From a virus, in the IMG/VR virus record IMGVR_UViG_3300033182_000028, positions 1 to 25,789 of that record: a stretch of 25,789 bases of DNA; one strand, written 5' to 3'. The notes beneath the pieces were generated by a model that saw nothing but the letters and a program-made list of their open reading frames with translations, was not told where the DNA came from and did not search any database. Positions 13,896 to 22,636 of this stretch are shown here, piece after piece; position 1 is the stretch's first letter, and every line of letters starts with the position of its first letter. Made by a program: the position numbers and the translations under genes.

Positions 13896-13903
13896 TATTT
13901 ATA
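13896..13903 (-). promoter_or_regulatory. T4-type late promoter of gene 23
   Basis: Exact TATAAATA on the minus strand, predicted start near 13890, leader about 28 bases to the gene 23 ATG. Confidence 0.88.
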
Positions 13904-13944
13904 CAATTTAGATTTTTGAAAGAGGAATTCTTCCGCAGTCCAAA

Positions 13945-15141
13945 TTATTTTGCTCGCTTTACATTCTTGCTAATGGCATTCATGTAAGCGGCCATTGCAC
14001 CAGTTGTATCGTAAGAATCCGAACCATCAGATTCAGAGTCTACAGATTCAGCGATAGTGGTTGCTTTGGGGAAGTAAGATTCCTTAAGCTGGTTAAGTTT
14101 TTCAGTGAAAGACTCTTCACCAGAAAACTCTACTTCTTCTGCAAGAGACTTAAACTTCTCGACTTCTGTATCAGCCAAGTCCTTTGAGACTTCTGCGAAG
14201 ACCGACTCACGAACTAACTTATCGTTTGCCTTTTTCAATTCAGCAGACTTTTCGATTTGCTCGTTAATCTTAGACTCTAGTTCATCAATCTTTTCAGACT
14301 GTGCTTCTAGAATGTCATACTTTTCGTCTGGAACATCAATGTAATGTTCTTCAAAAAGTGCCTTGAGACCAGAGATGAAGTCTTCTGCGATTTCACCCTT
14401 GAGACCACGCTCAATTGCGATTTCGTTTTCTTTCATCCACTCTTCAACAACATAGTTCATGTATGCGTCTACTTTTTCAGTCAACTCTGCTTTCACAGCT
14501 TCAACTTCTTCAGCAACTTCTTGAGTTTTTTCAGACTCAATTCTTGCAACTTCTGAACGAAGTTTAGACTTAACCGCAGCTTCGAAAATAGTTGCAGCCT
14601 TATCTTTGAATTCCTCAGATAGTTCTTCACCTTCTGTAAGTGCAGAAACATCTTCCGAAACATCTACAGATGATAGACGGTCTTCCAAAGTAGATTCGTC
14701 AACTGACTCCTCTTCTTCTTCCTTGTCTGTCATCATTGCATCGTATGCTGCTTTAAGGTCAACTGCTTTCATGCCTGACAATTTTTCAATCATCGCATTA
14801 GTCATTGCTTCCTTAGTCATACGAGCTTCTTCCAAATCCTCTCCATCATGGTCAATTTCATGACCTGCTGCTAGAGGTTCTTTAACTTTGGTAGGTTCTT
14901 CATCACCACCGGCGTCTTTTGCACCCTTGTTCTGAGCGTCTTTGGTCTGTTTTGTTGCTTTCGCAGCATCAGGCCCTTTCTTCTCTTCTGGGTCAACAAC
15001 AGTCTTGCCTAGGTCTTGAACTTCCCCTTCCACTTTTTCCATAGAGTCACCTTTCGCATTACCGCCTGGTGCAGTTGCTTCTTCAAGCTCTGCCTGGACT
15101 TCTGCTTCTAGTTCCTCAATTGTCTTGTCTAGTTCTGACAT
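13945..15141 (-). CDS. 22: Prohead core scaffold protein (gp22-like)
   Basis: Gp22 is the main internal scaffold of the prohead, degraded by gp21 before DNA packaging. The 398-aa product is highly charged (long Glu/Lys/Ala stretches) with coiled-coil potential, for example EEVEAVKAELTEKVDAYMNY and DELESKINEQIEKSAELKKA, and ends SYDTTGAMAAYMNAISKNVK, a conserved C-terminal block. It is longer than T4 gp22 (269 aa), mainly through an N-terminal acidic, low-complexity part (about residues 20-105). It lies between genes 21 and 23, has its own late promoter, and no Cys. Many L-x-E sites for gp21 are present. Confidence 0.9.
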   Translation of the reverse strand: MSELDKTIEELEAEVQAELEEATAPGGNAKGDSMEKVEGEVQDLGKTVVDPEEKKGPDAAKATKQTKDAQNKGAKDAGGDEEPTKVKEPLAAGHEIDHDGEDLEEARMTKEAMTNAMIEKLSGMKAVDLKAAYDAMMTDKEEEEESVDESTLEDRLSSVDVSEDVSALTEGEELSEEFKDKAATIFEAAVKSKLRSEVARIESEKTQEVAEEVEAVKAELTEKVDAYMNYVVEEWMKENEIAIERGLKGEIAEDFISGLKALFEEHYIDVPDEKYDILEAQSEKIDELESKINEQIEKSAELKKANDKLVRESVFAEVSKDLADTEVEKFKSLAEEVEFSGEESFTEKLNQLKESYFPKATTIAESVDSESDGSDSYDTTGAMAAYMNAISKNVKRAK

Positions 15142-15175
15142 TGGGACTTTCTCCTATTGAGTTGTTTTATGAACA

Positions 15176-15183
15176 TATTTATA
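15176..15183 (-). promoter_or_regulatory. T4-type late promoter of gene 22
   Basis: Exact TATAAATA on the minus strand, just downstream of the gene 21 stop; predicted start near 15170, about 29 bases before the gene 22 ATG. Confidence 0.87.
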
Positions 15184-15187
15184 ATGA

Positions 15188-15835
15188 TTAAAGTTTTGAC
15201 AAGAATTTTGCAAACGCCAGTGCGGAAATCTTATCATTCCGACTACGAATACCTTTTTCAATGTCTTCTTTGATTTCTGATACCTCTACTTCCTGTAGAA
15301 TACCGTTGTTCCATACCCATTCTTTACCTTCCATAATACCTTCAACGAAGGCTTGAGGTGCAGATGGGTCTGCAACGATATCTGCCGCAGTGGCAAGATA
15401 AAAGTCATCTTTCACATAATTCGCACCACTACGAGACTCTAGTGAACCCATGCCTCTTGAAGAGACACCGAGTTTACCACCGTCTTTAATGAGTGCTTTC
15501 GCAATTTCCCCCATCGGAGTAGAGAGCAATTTTGCCTCACCAACGAAGTTCTTTCCATCAGCTTCCAGTTTAGTTATCATGTGCGATACCCTGTCAAGAT
15601 TGACTGTAGGGCCTTCTGGGTGACCGAGTTCCCCAAATGCACGACCTTCTGCAACAAATTCTTTGTTATATCTCTGCACTTCTTTATTAAGAACTGCAAA
15701 GGGGTAGACACGACCATTTCGGTTCTTTTGGTCTGCCTGCATAAAGATTCCACGAATCTTCATTTCTTTGGAACCACCGTCTTTTTCTTCAACGATGTAT
15801 TCGACATCTTGTATCTGTTCTGCTATAAGTTTCAT
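15188..15835 (-). CDS. 21: Prohead core protease (gp21)
   Basis: Gp21 is the serine protease that cleaves the scaffold and capsid proteins after (L/I)-x-E during head maturation. The 215-aa product (T4: 212 aa) begins MKLIAEQIQDVEYIVEEKDG, then GIFMQADQKNRNGRVYPFAV, a hallmark of the family. The likely catalytic His is in GELGHPEGP (His72), and the Ser in GVSSRGMGS (Ser125/126); DRVSHMITKL lies between. The order 20-67-68-21-22-23 is canonical. AGGA is eight bases before the ATG. It lies ten bases after the gp68-like gene, so both share transcripts from the portal region. Confidence 0.96.
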   Translation of the reverse strand: MKLIAEQIQDVEYIVEEKDGGSKEMKIRGIFMQADQKNRNGRVYPFAVLNKEVQRYNKEFVAEGRAFGELGHPEGPTVNLDRVSHMITKLEADGKNFVGEAKLLSTPMGEIAKALIKDGGKLGVSSRGMGSLESRSGANYVKDDFYLATAADIVADPSAPQAFVEGIMEGKEWVWNNGILQEVEVSEIKEDIEKGIRSRNDKISALAFAKFLSKL

Positions 15836-15845
15836 TTTATTATTC

Positions 15846-16097
15846 CTAAATCGCTGTTAAAACTTCTCTTTCAAAGTAGTCCATAAGTTGATTATGCGGA
15901 ACTCCGAACTTCTTAGAAACAGTTTGTATTGTTTTCTCAAAAGTATTTAGGAAATCGGAAGGTTTAGACTCCATCTCCTTGAAAATAGCATCCACAGCCT
16001 TCTGCATCTTGGGAGATAACTTCTTATACTCCCTAGATGTTTTGTGTTCATCTTTCTCTGGTAGTTCTTGTTTGAACTGTGAAAGAGTCTTACTCAC
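15846..16097 (-). CDS. Prohead core protein, gp68-like by position
   Basis: An 83-aa basic, helical protein between the gp67-like gene and gene 21, where T4 has gene 68 (head-core protein affecting head length). It reads MSKTLSQFKQELPEKDEHKT, then SREYKKLSPKMQKAVDAIFK and ends LMDYFEREVLTAI. There is no ATG; I chose the GTG at 16097, overlapping the end of the upstream frame, with TTG at 16109 as the alternative (87 aa). The gp68 label rests on synteny, charge and size. The N-terminal SQFKQE could be a gp21-cleavable targeting peptide, which is inference. Confidence 0.6.
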   Translation of the reverse strand: MSKTLSQFKQELPEKDEHKTSREYKKLSPKMQKAVDAIFKEMESKPSDFLNTFEKTIQTVSKKFGVPHNQLMDYFEREVLTAI

Positions 16098-16269
16098 TAT
16101 CTTCTTCAACCTCTGAAATGTGGTCAGTTACAAAAGTTTTCGCAACTTCCACTCTTTTAGTTTCCAATGCATCACCCACCTTGTGAGCAAGTGCTTGGTT
16201 AAAATGAGTCTCTGCATCCATGTTTTTACCAGATGCAATAGAATCAACAAAGTTTCTTACATTTTCCAT
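16090..16269 (-). CDS. Small prohead core protein, gp67-like by position
   Basis: A 59-aa frame that exactly fills the gap after the portal gene. It starts MENVRNFVDSIASGKNMDAE, contains THFNQALAHKVGDALETKRV and ends DHISEVEEDSE. Its ATG overlaps the portal stop as TAATG, with AGGAG upstream, so it is translationally coupled to gene 20. Position and the acidic tail match T4 gp67 (80 aa), a core protein cut by gp21. The central HKVGDALE motif also occurs, to my memory, in small head proteins of related phages. No independent promoter is seen. Confidence 0.68.
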   Translation of the reverse strand: MENVRNFVDSIASGKNMDAETHFNQALAHKVGDALETKRVEVAKTFVTDHISEVEEDSE

Positions 16270-17798
16270 TATTTATCTCCTAATTTTGGGTCATTCTGTG
16301 CGTAGAATCCGTCTCCGTCTTCTCCTTCATCACCACCTTCACCTTCATCTTTGATTTGATTGTCAATTTCTTCAATCTCATCATCAGTCATTCTAAGAAC
16401 CTGTTTCTTCACATACTCTTTAGAGAAGTATGTTCCGACATAAGATTCAATCTGTCCTAACATATCTAGTCGTTCTCTCAGAATCTCTGCATTCTTCAAT
16501 TCTGTGAAGTGACCATCTTGTAAGAAGTCAAACTGAATGTGTTCTTTGAATGTATCCCACTCTTCTACTGCAATAACACCTTTCAACACAAGTTGTGTCT
16601 TCAACATATCTGCAAATAGAATAGAGAACTTCTTACGAAGTCTCTGAACGAACTTAGTAAACTTGAGCTCGTCACGAGTGATGTTATCAGAACGACCAAT
16701 CTGGAATCCAGTTTCTTCTGCAAGTCTGGATACAGGGACATTCAATGAACGAAATAGTTTTTTCTGGAAGTATTGAATATCATCAATCTCTCCCAAGTTA
16801 GAACCGCCAGGCAGAGTAGTAATCTCTGTTCCTCTACCACCTTCTCTACGAGGTAACCAGAAATCTTCCAACATGGACATGTGGTTTCTGTCATCTCTGA
16901 TTTCACCAGTTCTCGCATCGTATACCAATTTGTTACGATAACGATTCATCACATCTTTAAGATATGACTCTGCCTTCATTTTTGGAAGGTTACCCACATC
17001 AATGTAGAAAATTCTTCTTTCTGGGGCTCTTGAAATACGGTAAATAACCAATGCGTCTTCAATCATACGCAACTGGTTTACTGGTTTGATTGCTTTGTTC
17101 AGATACGAAAGAACAGTGCCTTTATGCATATCTACCAAACCAGAAGGACAATATGTAATAGAATCAGCAGTAATCTTTACACCACTGTTGGTTCCTACAT
17201 TTGAATCATATCCTTTATCATTGAAAAGGTAGAAGTCATCGACTCCAGTTACGACATCAAGACCAGTTTTTTGGTCAACATCTTTTTTCGTCTCACGAAC
17301 TTTTTTAATCTTGCGAGGGTCGATATATCGAACTTCTTTCAATCCCTTACGAGGTTGTTTTGGGTCGATAATCTTATGGTAATAAATTCTACCATCTACA
17401 TACCACCGTCTAAAAATGTCGTGTCCTTTTGCATTGAAGTCTAAGAGTCTTAGAACCTCATTAAATTCTTCACGAATCTTTACTTTGATTTTAGGTGATA
17501 CATCTAATCTGTCTAATGAAACAGAAACCGATTGGTCTCTTTCATCTGAAACGATTGCTTCATTAACAATGTCTTCAATTGCACTATCGCATTCTGCTTG
17601 TTGTGCAATGTCACGATATCTGCGAATTAAGTCAAGCTCATTACGGTCACGACCATCCATATCAAGAACAGAGGCATAGTGTCCCCCACCCGATACAACA
17701 TCAAGTGTTCCGTCATCAGTAGAGGGAGCAGTGAACCCTCGTTCACTACCCCCATCTTTAGTCGCTTTCGTAATTCTGAAACCGAAAAGTTCAGCCAT
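16269..17798 (-). CDS. 20: Portal vertex protein
   Basis: Gp20 is the dodecameric portal through which DNA is packed and to which the neck attaches. The 509-aa product (T4: 524 aa) shows typical blocks: ELDLIRRYRDIAQQAECDSA (about residues 54-73), IEDIVNEAIVSDERDQSVSV, RRWYVDGRIYYHKIIDPKQP, EDALVIYRISRAPERRIFYI (about 246-265), VYD-type GEIRDDRNHMSMLEDFWLPR and GSNLGEIDDIQYFQKKLFRS. The glycine- and acidic-rich C-terminus is typical. AGGAG lies eight bases before the ATG. It follows gene 19 after a 52-base gap that contains no exact late promoter. Confidence 0.97.
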   Translation of the reverse strand: MAELFGFRITKATKDGGSERGFTAPSTDDGTLDVVSGGGHYASVLDMDGRDRNELDLIRRYRDIAQQAECDSAIEDIVNEAIVSDERDQSVSVSLDRLDVSPKIKVKIREEFNEVLRLLDFNAKGHDIFRRWYVDGRIYYHKIIDPKQPRKGLKEVRYIDPRKIKKVRETKKDVDQKTGLDVVTGVDDFYLFNDKGYDSNVGTNSGVKITADSITYCPSGLVDMHKGTVLSYLNKAIKPVNQLRMIEDALVIYRISRAPERRIFYIDVGNLPKMKAESYLKDVMNRYRNKLVYDARTGEIRDDRNHMSMLEDFWLPRREGGRGTEITTLPGGSNLGEIDDIQYFQKKLFRSLNVPVSRLAEETGFQIGRSDNITRDELKFTKFVQRLRKKFSILFADMLKTQLVLKGVIAVEEWDTFKEHIQFDFLQDGHFTELKNAEILRERLDMLGQIESYVGTYFSKEYVKKQVLRMTDDEIEEIDNQIKDEGEGGDEGEDGDGFYAQNDPKLGDK

Positions 17799-17850
17799 AC
17801 TATAGTCTCCTAAGTTTTACCCAACTATTTAGTCGGTTTGTAAAACTTAA

Positions 17851-18375
17851 TTATACTGCGCTTGGAGAGAATGAAGTGTATCTCCAAGTTACATCAAAAG
17901 TTTCGATTTCGTTTGCCGTGTCGTAAGACAAGTCAATCTGAGTTACGCCAGTTGGCCAACAGTTCTTCAATGTATACGATTTTAGAATGTTGTCATCTCT
18001 GTCTAGTTGTTCCACTGTAATGTCAGCAGTATAATCTGAGACATTAGTTAGACCAGTGTTTGCATCTAGGTCATTGATTCCATTCAACCATCTTTCCATT
18101 GCGTTACGAATCATGAAGTCTGTATCGTTAATAACGGTAGTTGTCCATGTTTCGAACTCTCTGTCGCCCGCCAAGTAGAGATTACGACCTCTAAATGGAA
18201 CTGCGATTTCACCGATTGTTTGCCCTGGCAGTGAAGTTGCCTTAACCAAGAAAGACGCACGATTGATATCCAAACCAGTTGTAATCGCTGGTGGAGTTGT
18301 AATAATCACACGATATTGGTTGGCACGAGCACCACCGCCGATAAGGTTACTCTTAAATTCATCAATACTAGCCAT
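17851..18375 (-). CDS. 19: Tail tube protein
   Basis: Gp19 is the hexameric-ring subunit of the inner tail tube. The 174-aa product (T4: 163 aa) reads MASIDEFKSNLIGGGARANQ, YRVIITTPP, then KATSLPGQTIGEIAVPFRGR, FETWTTTVINDTDFMIRNAM and LKNCWPTGVTQIDLSYDTAN, a very typical tail-tube pattern. It lies 11 bases after the sheath gene, in the canonical 18-19-20 order, with AAGGAG upstream of the ATG, and is probably transcribed from the gene 18 late promoter. A diverged relative is encoded at 11909-12478. Confidence 0.97.
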   Translation of the reverse strand: MASIDEFKSNLIGGGARANQYRVIITTPPAITTGLDINRASFLVKATSLPGQTIGEIAVPFRGRNLYLAGDREFETWTTTVINDTDFMIRNAMERWLNGINDLDANTGLTNVSDYTADITVEQLDRDDNILKSYTLKNCWPTGVTQIDLSYDTANEIETFDVTWRYTSFSPSAV

Positions 18376-18386
18376 TTTCTATCTCC

Positions 18387-20540
18387 TTATCCGCCAATCT
18401 CACTGAACGCCACACCTGTGCGAACAGCAATGAAGTTTAGTGTAATAAAGTTAATCGAACGAGCAGGTTTGATGTAGATATCTGCAACAAACTCATTACG
18501 GTCAATAACTTCACCAGTATTATTAGTCTCATCTGCAACAACAGAGAAGTCTGTAATACCTCTACGACCTTGAACATCTCTTAGGAATGGTTCAACTAGG
18601 TTTCTAAACTGAGCACGAGTGAACTCATCGTTGAATTCAAACAACTGGTATTTCGCAGCAGTCGAAATCGCTTTCTCAAGAACAATGAACAATCTACGAA
18701 CATTGATTCTGTCGAATGCAGAAGGACGAGAAAGAGCAGTCTTATCACCAAATAGAACTGTTCCTTGGCCTGGGAATGTGCAGACAGGATTAACTCTCTT
18801 AGGATAGATAATATCTCTTTGTGCTTTAGTTGGGTTGTATGCAAGTTTAACTGCACCACGAACCTGACCTCTGTTGTAACCAGCAGGTGAGAACCAAGGG
18901 TCAGCAACATTATCAGTGTTTGCAGCAAGACCAGCAATGTCACCATTCAATGGGACATAACGGTATACATCGTTGTATTTGTCATACATGTATTTGTAAC
19001 CAGAGTCAAATACTGCGTAAGACGAACTTGCAAGGTTATCAAAGAAATCAGTAACATTAGTTGTCTGTGCAGCTGAAGTAGTAACACCAACGACATCTGC
19101 TCTACGAGGAGAGATGAATGCAACACAGTCTTTGCGAAGTTCACAAAGGTCAATCATGTTAGTTGCGTGTGTGATACCATCAGTTGAGTCTGGTGATTTA
19201 CCAGCCATAACTAGGTTAATATCTACAGTGTCAACATCTGCAAACAAGTCGTATGCAAGGTCTAGTTCACCAACAGTAGGTGATAGGTCATCTGCACCAG
19301 TTGATAGAGTGTCTACCATTGGAAGATGAGCACCATCAAATGTAGTGTCAGAACCAGCAGAAGTTAGGTTTGAACCCCAATCTGTTGCATCAGCAGAAGG
19401 GAAATCCATCCACCAGATGTGTGCAGAGTCTCTGTTTACGGTTGTAGGGTAGTATGCAGTTCCACCAGAAGGTGTTTTTGCATTTGGGTGTTTAGACAAG
19501 AATGCGTGAGTTTCAATAACTGCACCACCTCTGTTTCCAGCAATATCAATGTCATAACCAGTGATTTCACCAGTTGTGTCATAGACTACAACATGAAGTT
19601 CGTCTTCTGCGGTTGCAGAAACATTTGCCTTTGCCCAGTTAGATGTGCTAGGTGCAGCATCAAACAAGTCATAGAATCTCCAACGTCTACGAACTGTAGT
19701 GTCATCTGCGATTGCAGATTTTAGTCCACCACCATTTGGGTTGTCAAGTTGACGAATGGTTAGAGTGTTTGTTGCGATTGCAGTAACTTCATACTGAGAA
19801 CCATCAGACTCTTGGAAGTGAACAATGTCACCCACTTGGAAAGCAGTTCCATCGTCAACATCAATTGTTGTGTCACCAGCTGCGGCTGCACCGTCAACTT
19901 GGTTAGAAGAACTTAGTGTTTCTTCAAATGCTTCAGCAGAAGCACAGATTGATACACCGATTGAGTTACCCCATGCGCCTGGGTATTTTGAAGCCCATGC
20001 ACCAACTGATGCTTGACCAGCAGAGTAATTGTCATCGTAATCTGTATCGTTTAGGATTTTTAGACCTAGTTTTGCATCTAGAACTGCACTTGAAGCAGGA
20101 GCAGTTGTAAATGATAGTGTTGTGCCTGATACTGTGAACGCAGTAGTAGCGACTCCATCTACAGTTACCTCTAGTAAATCTGCATCAGATACAGATTGTG
20201 ATAGAGTAAAGTCCGTAGTAGAACCGTCACCAGTGTCGGTCAGTAAGTCAGCACCACCAGACGCAATAGCGTTTCTCGCACCAGTTTCGGCACGAACAAC
20301 ACGCAATGCGTTTCCGTATTGTAGGAAGTTGGCGGCAGTAAACCAAGTCTCAAAGTTTGATGAGTTGGGTTTACCAAAGATTGACACGAGTTCTTGCTCA
20401 GAACCAATCGGAATAATTTCGTTCATTGGGCCTTTTGAAAAAGCACCAGCAATCGCACCGATAGATGTTGCAACAGCAGGAACAACATTGGTCAAATCAA
20501 TCTCTTTGACGAGAACGCCTGGGGATACTTGAAATGCCAT
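18387..20540 (-). CDS. 18: Tail sheath protein
   Basis: Gp18 is the contractile sheath subunit. The 717-aa product (T4: 659 aa) starts MAFQVSPGVLVKEIDLTNVV and GAIAGAFSKGPMNEIIPIGS, the standard N-terminus, and has the C-terminal domain with GYNRGQVRGAVKLAYNPTKA, GTVLFGDKTAL and RINVRRLFIVLEKAIS. Between them lie two compact beta modules: GDGSTTDFTLSQSVSDADLL to about residue 157, and VDGAAAAGDTTIDVDDGTAF to about residue 270. They look like add-on domains, of a type found in phage fibre and decoration proteins, exposed on the sheath surface. AAAGGAG precedes the ATG. Its own late promoter drives at least genes 18-19. Confidence 0.97.
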   Translation of the reverse strand: MAFQVSPGVLVKEIDLTNVVPAVATSIGAIAGAFSKGPMNEIIPIGSEQELVSIFGKPNSSNFETWFTAANFLQYGNALRVVRAETGARNAIASGGADLLTDTGDGSTTDFTLSQSVSDADLLEVTVDGVATTAFTVSGTTLSFTTAPASSAVLDAKLGLKILNDTDYDDNYSAGQASVGAWASKYPGAWGNSIGVSICASAEAFEETLSSSNQVDGAAAAGDTTIDVDDGTAFQVGDIVHFQESDGSQYEVTAIATNTLTIRQLDNPNGGGLKSAIADDTTVRRRWRFYDLFDAAPSTSNWAKANVSATAEDELHVVVYDTTGEITGYDIDIAGNRGGAVIETHAFLSKHPNAKTPSGGTAYYPTTVNRDSAHIWWMDFPSADATDWGSNLTSAGSDTTFDGAHLPMVDTLSTGADDLSPTVGELDLAYDLFADVDTVDINLVMAGKSPDSTDGITHATNMIDLCELRKDCVAFISPRRADVVGVTTSAAQTTNVTDFFDNLASSSYAVFDSGYKYMYDKYNDVYRYVPLNGDIAGLAANTDNVADPWFSPAGYNRGQVRGAVKLAYNPTKAQRDIIYPKRVNPVCTFPGQGTVLFGDKTALSRPSAFDRINVRRLFIVLEKAISTAAKYQLFEFNDEFTRAQFRNLVEPFLRDVQGRRGITDFSVVADETNNTGEVIDRNEFVADIYIKPARSINFITLNFIAVRTGVAFSEIGG

Positions 20541-20597
20541 CTTTTGTTTCTCCTTTATGGATTAAATAATCTAAGGTTATCCTCAAATTTACACATA

Positions 20598-20605
20598 TAT
20601 TTATA
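20598..20605 (-). promoter_or_regulatory. T4-type late promoter of gene 18
   Basis: Exact TATAAATA on the minus strand; predicted start near 20592, leader about 52 bases to the gene 18 ATG. It is 42 bases from a divergent plus-strand copy. Confidence 0.88.
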
Positions 20606-20647
20606 AAAAGACTGTTCTCCAGACAACTTTTTATAGGTTAGGCTGCA

Positions 20648-20655
20648 TATAAATA
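20648..20655 (+). promoter_or_regulatory. Plus-strand T4-type late promoter
   Basis: Exact TATAAATA on the plus strand, the only one found in this orientation. With the usual six-base offset the transcript begins at 20661, which is the A of the ATG of the small plus-strand gene. Confidence 0.8.
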
Positions 20656-20660
20656 ACTAT

Positions 20661-20960
20661 ATGTCGGAGCATTATCAGAAATACAAAGATACTATTAAGA
20701 GAGTATCACAGAGAAACTACAGGAAACGCAAGATATGGGTTAATGAATATCTTGGTGATAAAGTCTGTGGTTACTGTGGTGAATCTGAAACAGCCTGTCT
20801 CCAGTTTTATCCTCACGAGAAGGAAATCCGTAAACGCACAAAAAGAAAAGGATTAAATGAGGAATCCAGACAAGAAGTCATGGGTTTAATCAAAGAATCT
20901 AAAGTCGTTTGTGCGAATTGTTTTCTTAAATTAGAAAACGATATTATTGATATTATGTAG
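20661..20960 (+). CDS. Small HNH-like zinc-binding protein, only plus-strand gene
   Basis: A 99-aa basic protein with the cysteine framework of HNH endonucleases: CGYCGESETACLQFYPHEK (Cys36, Cys39, Cys46, His52) and VVCANCFLKLEND (Cys84, Cys87). The usual HH pair is reduced to one His and the CANCH-type His is Phe, so nuclease activity is doubtful; it may be a DNA-binding remnant or a divergent enzyme. It lies between genes 17 and 18, opposite to all other genes. It has no ribosome site upstream, and the late promoter would start its mRNA at the AUG. Its stop is 14 bases from the convergent gene 17 stop. Confidence 0.8.
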   Translation: MSEHYQKYKDTIKRVSQRNYRKRKIWVNEYLGDKVCGYCGESETACLQFYPHEKEIRKRTKRKGLNEESRQEVMGLIKESKVVCANCFLKLENDIIDIM

Positions 20961-20974
20961 GTATTCGGAGTTTT

Positions 20975-22633
20975 CTACCACTCTGAATCATAGGAACGAA
21001 CTACTGGTGACCATCTGGTTCCATATTCATCAATAACAGTCTCACCGTAAGGGTCTTGTAAACCATCATCCATAAAACCAAATGGAGCCATGTCTTGTTC
21101 TAATTGATGTTGTTGTTCTTTGAACAATCTAGCACGAATATCATCGTCTGTCAACTCTTTAAAGTAGGTTTGTTGAACCATCCATCCAAACAATACACAA
21201 CACATTGCAAGGTCATCAGTGTGTCCCTCTTCTGCCTCGTATGATTGTCCTTTTTGGATGAATGTAGAGAATTCATTGATAAGGTCATAGTCTTGCACTA
21301 TGAGTTTATCTGTTTCAATAATTTGTTTAAGATTAGAACATCCAAGAGCCTTTACTGCTTTAGTTGTTCTGACACCAAGTTGCGCTTTACCACCAGAGAA
21401 ACCACCACCCAATACCTGTCCAGCACGACCACGCATAGACGCCATGATTAGGTTTTCGTATTCTAAATCAAACTGTAATGCAGATGCAACCTGTTCACCG
21501 ATATCATTGACTTCCACCATAACATGTGCCATGTTGTATGCGTTTGCAACCTCATAGATAACATTAGGGAATAGTAACGGTTTAATATCATTGTTTCTAT
21601 ACTTTGCAACAATACGGTAAGGGACTGTGGACACATCAAACACTAGGAATGCAGAGTAGTCGTTTTGAGTTCCCCTCGCAACGTCACATACAATTGCATA
21701 TTGAGTTTGTGGTTTTGGATTCTCATAGACATCCAATCCAGCATTACTCTTAATAGGATTGACATATGCCATCGTTTTAATCTTGGATGGGTGAATCAGA
21801 GTATTTGCAGAACCTAAGAACTCACACTCAAATTCCCTTTGGAACTGTTCCACTGAGGTGTTTGCAATGGTTTCTTCTTTCCACTTCTCATCCCTGCCTG
21901 GCACTTGACTCCAGTGAACATCTACGATATTATACGAGTTTCGTCCATTCTCTGCATCAGTCCATAACTTGTAGAACAAGTTCATACCGTTTGGAGTTGA
22001 TACGATAACAACTTTGGTAGACTTACCAGATGAGATTGTAGGGTATACCGAACTAAAGAAGTCCTCTGCAACATTCTGTGGAACGAATGCAAATTCATCT
22101 AGGAACAACATGTTGTATGAACCACCACGAACGGCAGATGAAGATGTAGATGATGCAACCACACGAGAACCATTCTCTAAGTCTACAGAACCTTTGTTCC
22201 ATGATACAACACCTTGTTGCAACCACTTAGGTAGGTTTTCGTATGCGAGTTGAAGTCTTCCTAAGATATCCCTTGCAGTTGCAGCCTTGTTCGCAAGTAT
22301 CGCCACATTCATGTTCGCATTGAAGAGAACATAGTGTAGAACATAAGATACGAGTGTGGTAGACTTACCAGACTGTCTAGGGAGTTTACAGATAGTAAAA
22401 CGATTGTCGTGAATCGTATTTACAATATCTTCTTGGAAGTCATACATCTGGAAGGGGACAAGTCCCTCATCCAGAGATACGATTCTGATATAATTCTTGA
22501 TGAAGTATATGGGGTCTTCCATACACTTCTGATATTCAAGAATCTGTTCTTTTGTCCACTCTTGAGGGACATTGGCCCGCTTCAAAAGTGGGTTGTTCAA
22601 ATAAGAACTTCTTGAATCTAATAATTCCGACAT
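20975..22633 (-). CDS. 17: Terminase large subunit
   Basis: Gp17 is the ATP-driven packaging motor and headful nuclease. The 552-aa product (T4: 610 aa) has an N-terminal adenine-binding FQMYDFQEDIV region (about 61-71), Walker A RQSGKST (86-92), Walker B LFLDE (176-180), coupling motif VIVSTPNG (about 207-214), and the RNase H-type nuclease with CDVARGTQNDYSAF (about residue 317), VMVEVND and the late Asp in GHTDDLAMC. It starts three bases after the homing endonuclease stop, with AGGA 11 bases before the ATG, within the endonuclease gene. No intron or frameshift is seen. Confidence 0.97.
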   Translation of the reverse strand: MSELLDSRSSYLNNPLLKRANVPQEWTKEQILEYQKCMEDPIYFIKNYIRIVSLDEGLVPFQMYDFQEDIVNTIHDNRFTICKLPRQSGKSTTLVSYVLHYVLFNANMNVAILANKAATARDILGRLQLAYENLPKWLQQGVVSWNKGSVDLENGSRVVASSTSSSAVRGGSYNMLFLDEFAFVPQNVAEDFFSSVYPTISSGKSTKVVIVSTPNGMNLFYKLWTDAENGRNSYNIVDVHWSQVPGRDEKWKEETIANTSVEQFQREFECEFLGSANTLIHPSKIKTMAYVNPIKSNAGLDVYENPKPQTQYAIVCDVARGTQNDYSAFLVFDVSTVPYRIVAKYRNNDIKPLLFPNVIYEVANAYNMAHVMVEVNDIGEQVASALQFDLEYENLIMASMRGRAGQVLGGGFSGGKAQLGVRTTKAVKALGCSNLKQIIETDKLIVQDYDLINEFSTFIQKGQSYEAEEGHTDDLAMCCVLFGWMVQQTYFKELTDDDIRARLFKEQQHQLEQDMAPFGFMDDGLQDPYGETVIDEYGTRWSPVVRSYDSEW

Positions 22634-22636
22634 AAT

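Noticed and set aside
13911-13945. Terminator between genes 22 and 23
   Set aside because: Only a four-pair GGAA/TTCC stem around a GAATTC core and no proper T-run; read-through from gene 22 to 23 seems likely.
16262-16276. GATAAATA near the gp67-like start as a late promoter
   Set aside because: One mismatch at the first base and it overlaps the ribosome site and start codon; a start there would fall inside the coding region.
17823-17833. Possible late promoter upstream of gene 20
   Set aside because: The box reads ACTAAATA on the minus strand, with two changes from TATAAATA. The same imperfect form occurs near 9475 at the end of a gene, so it is not convincing.
20122-20532. Plus-strand open frame of 136 codons opposite gene 18
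   Set aside because: Shadow of the sheath gene, with no promoter or ribosome site.
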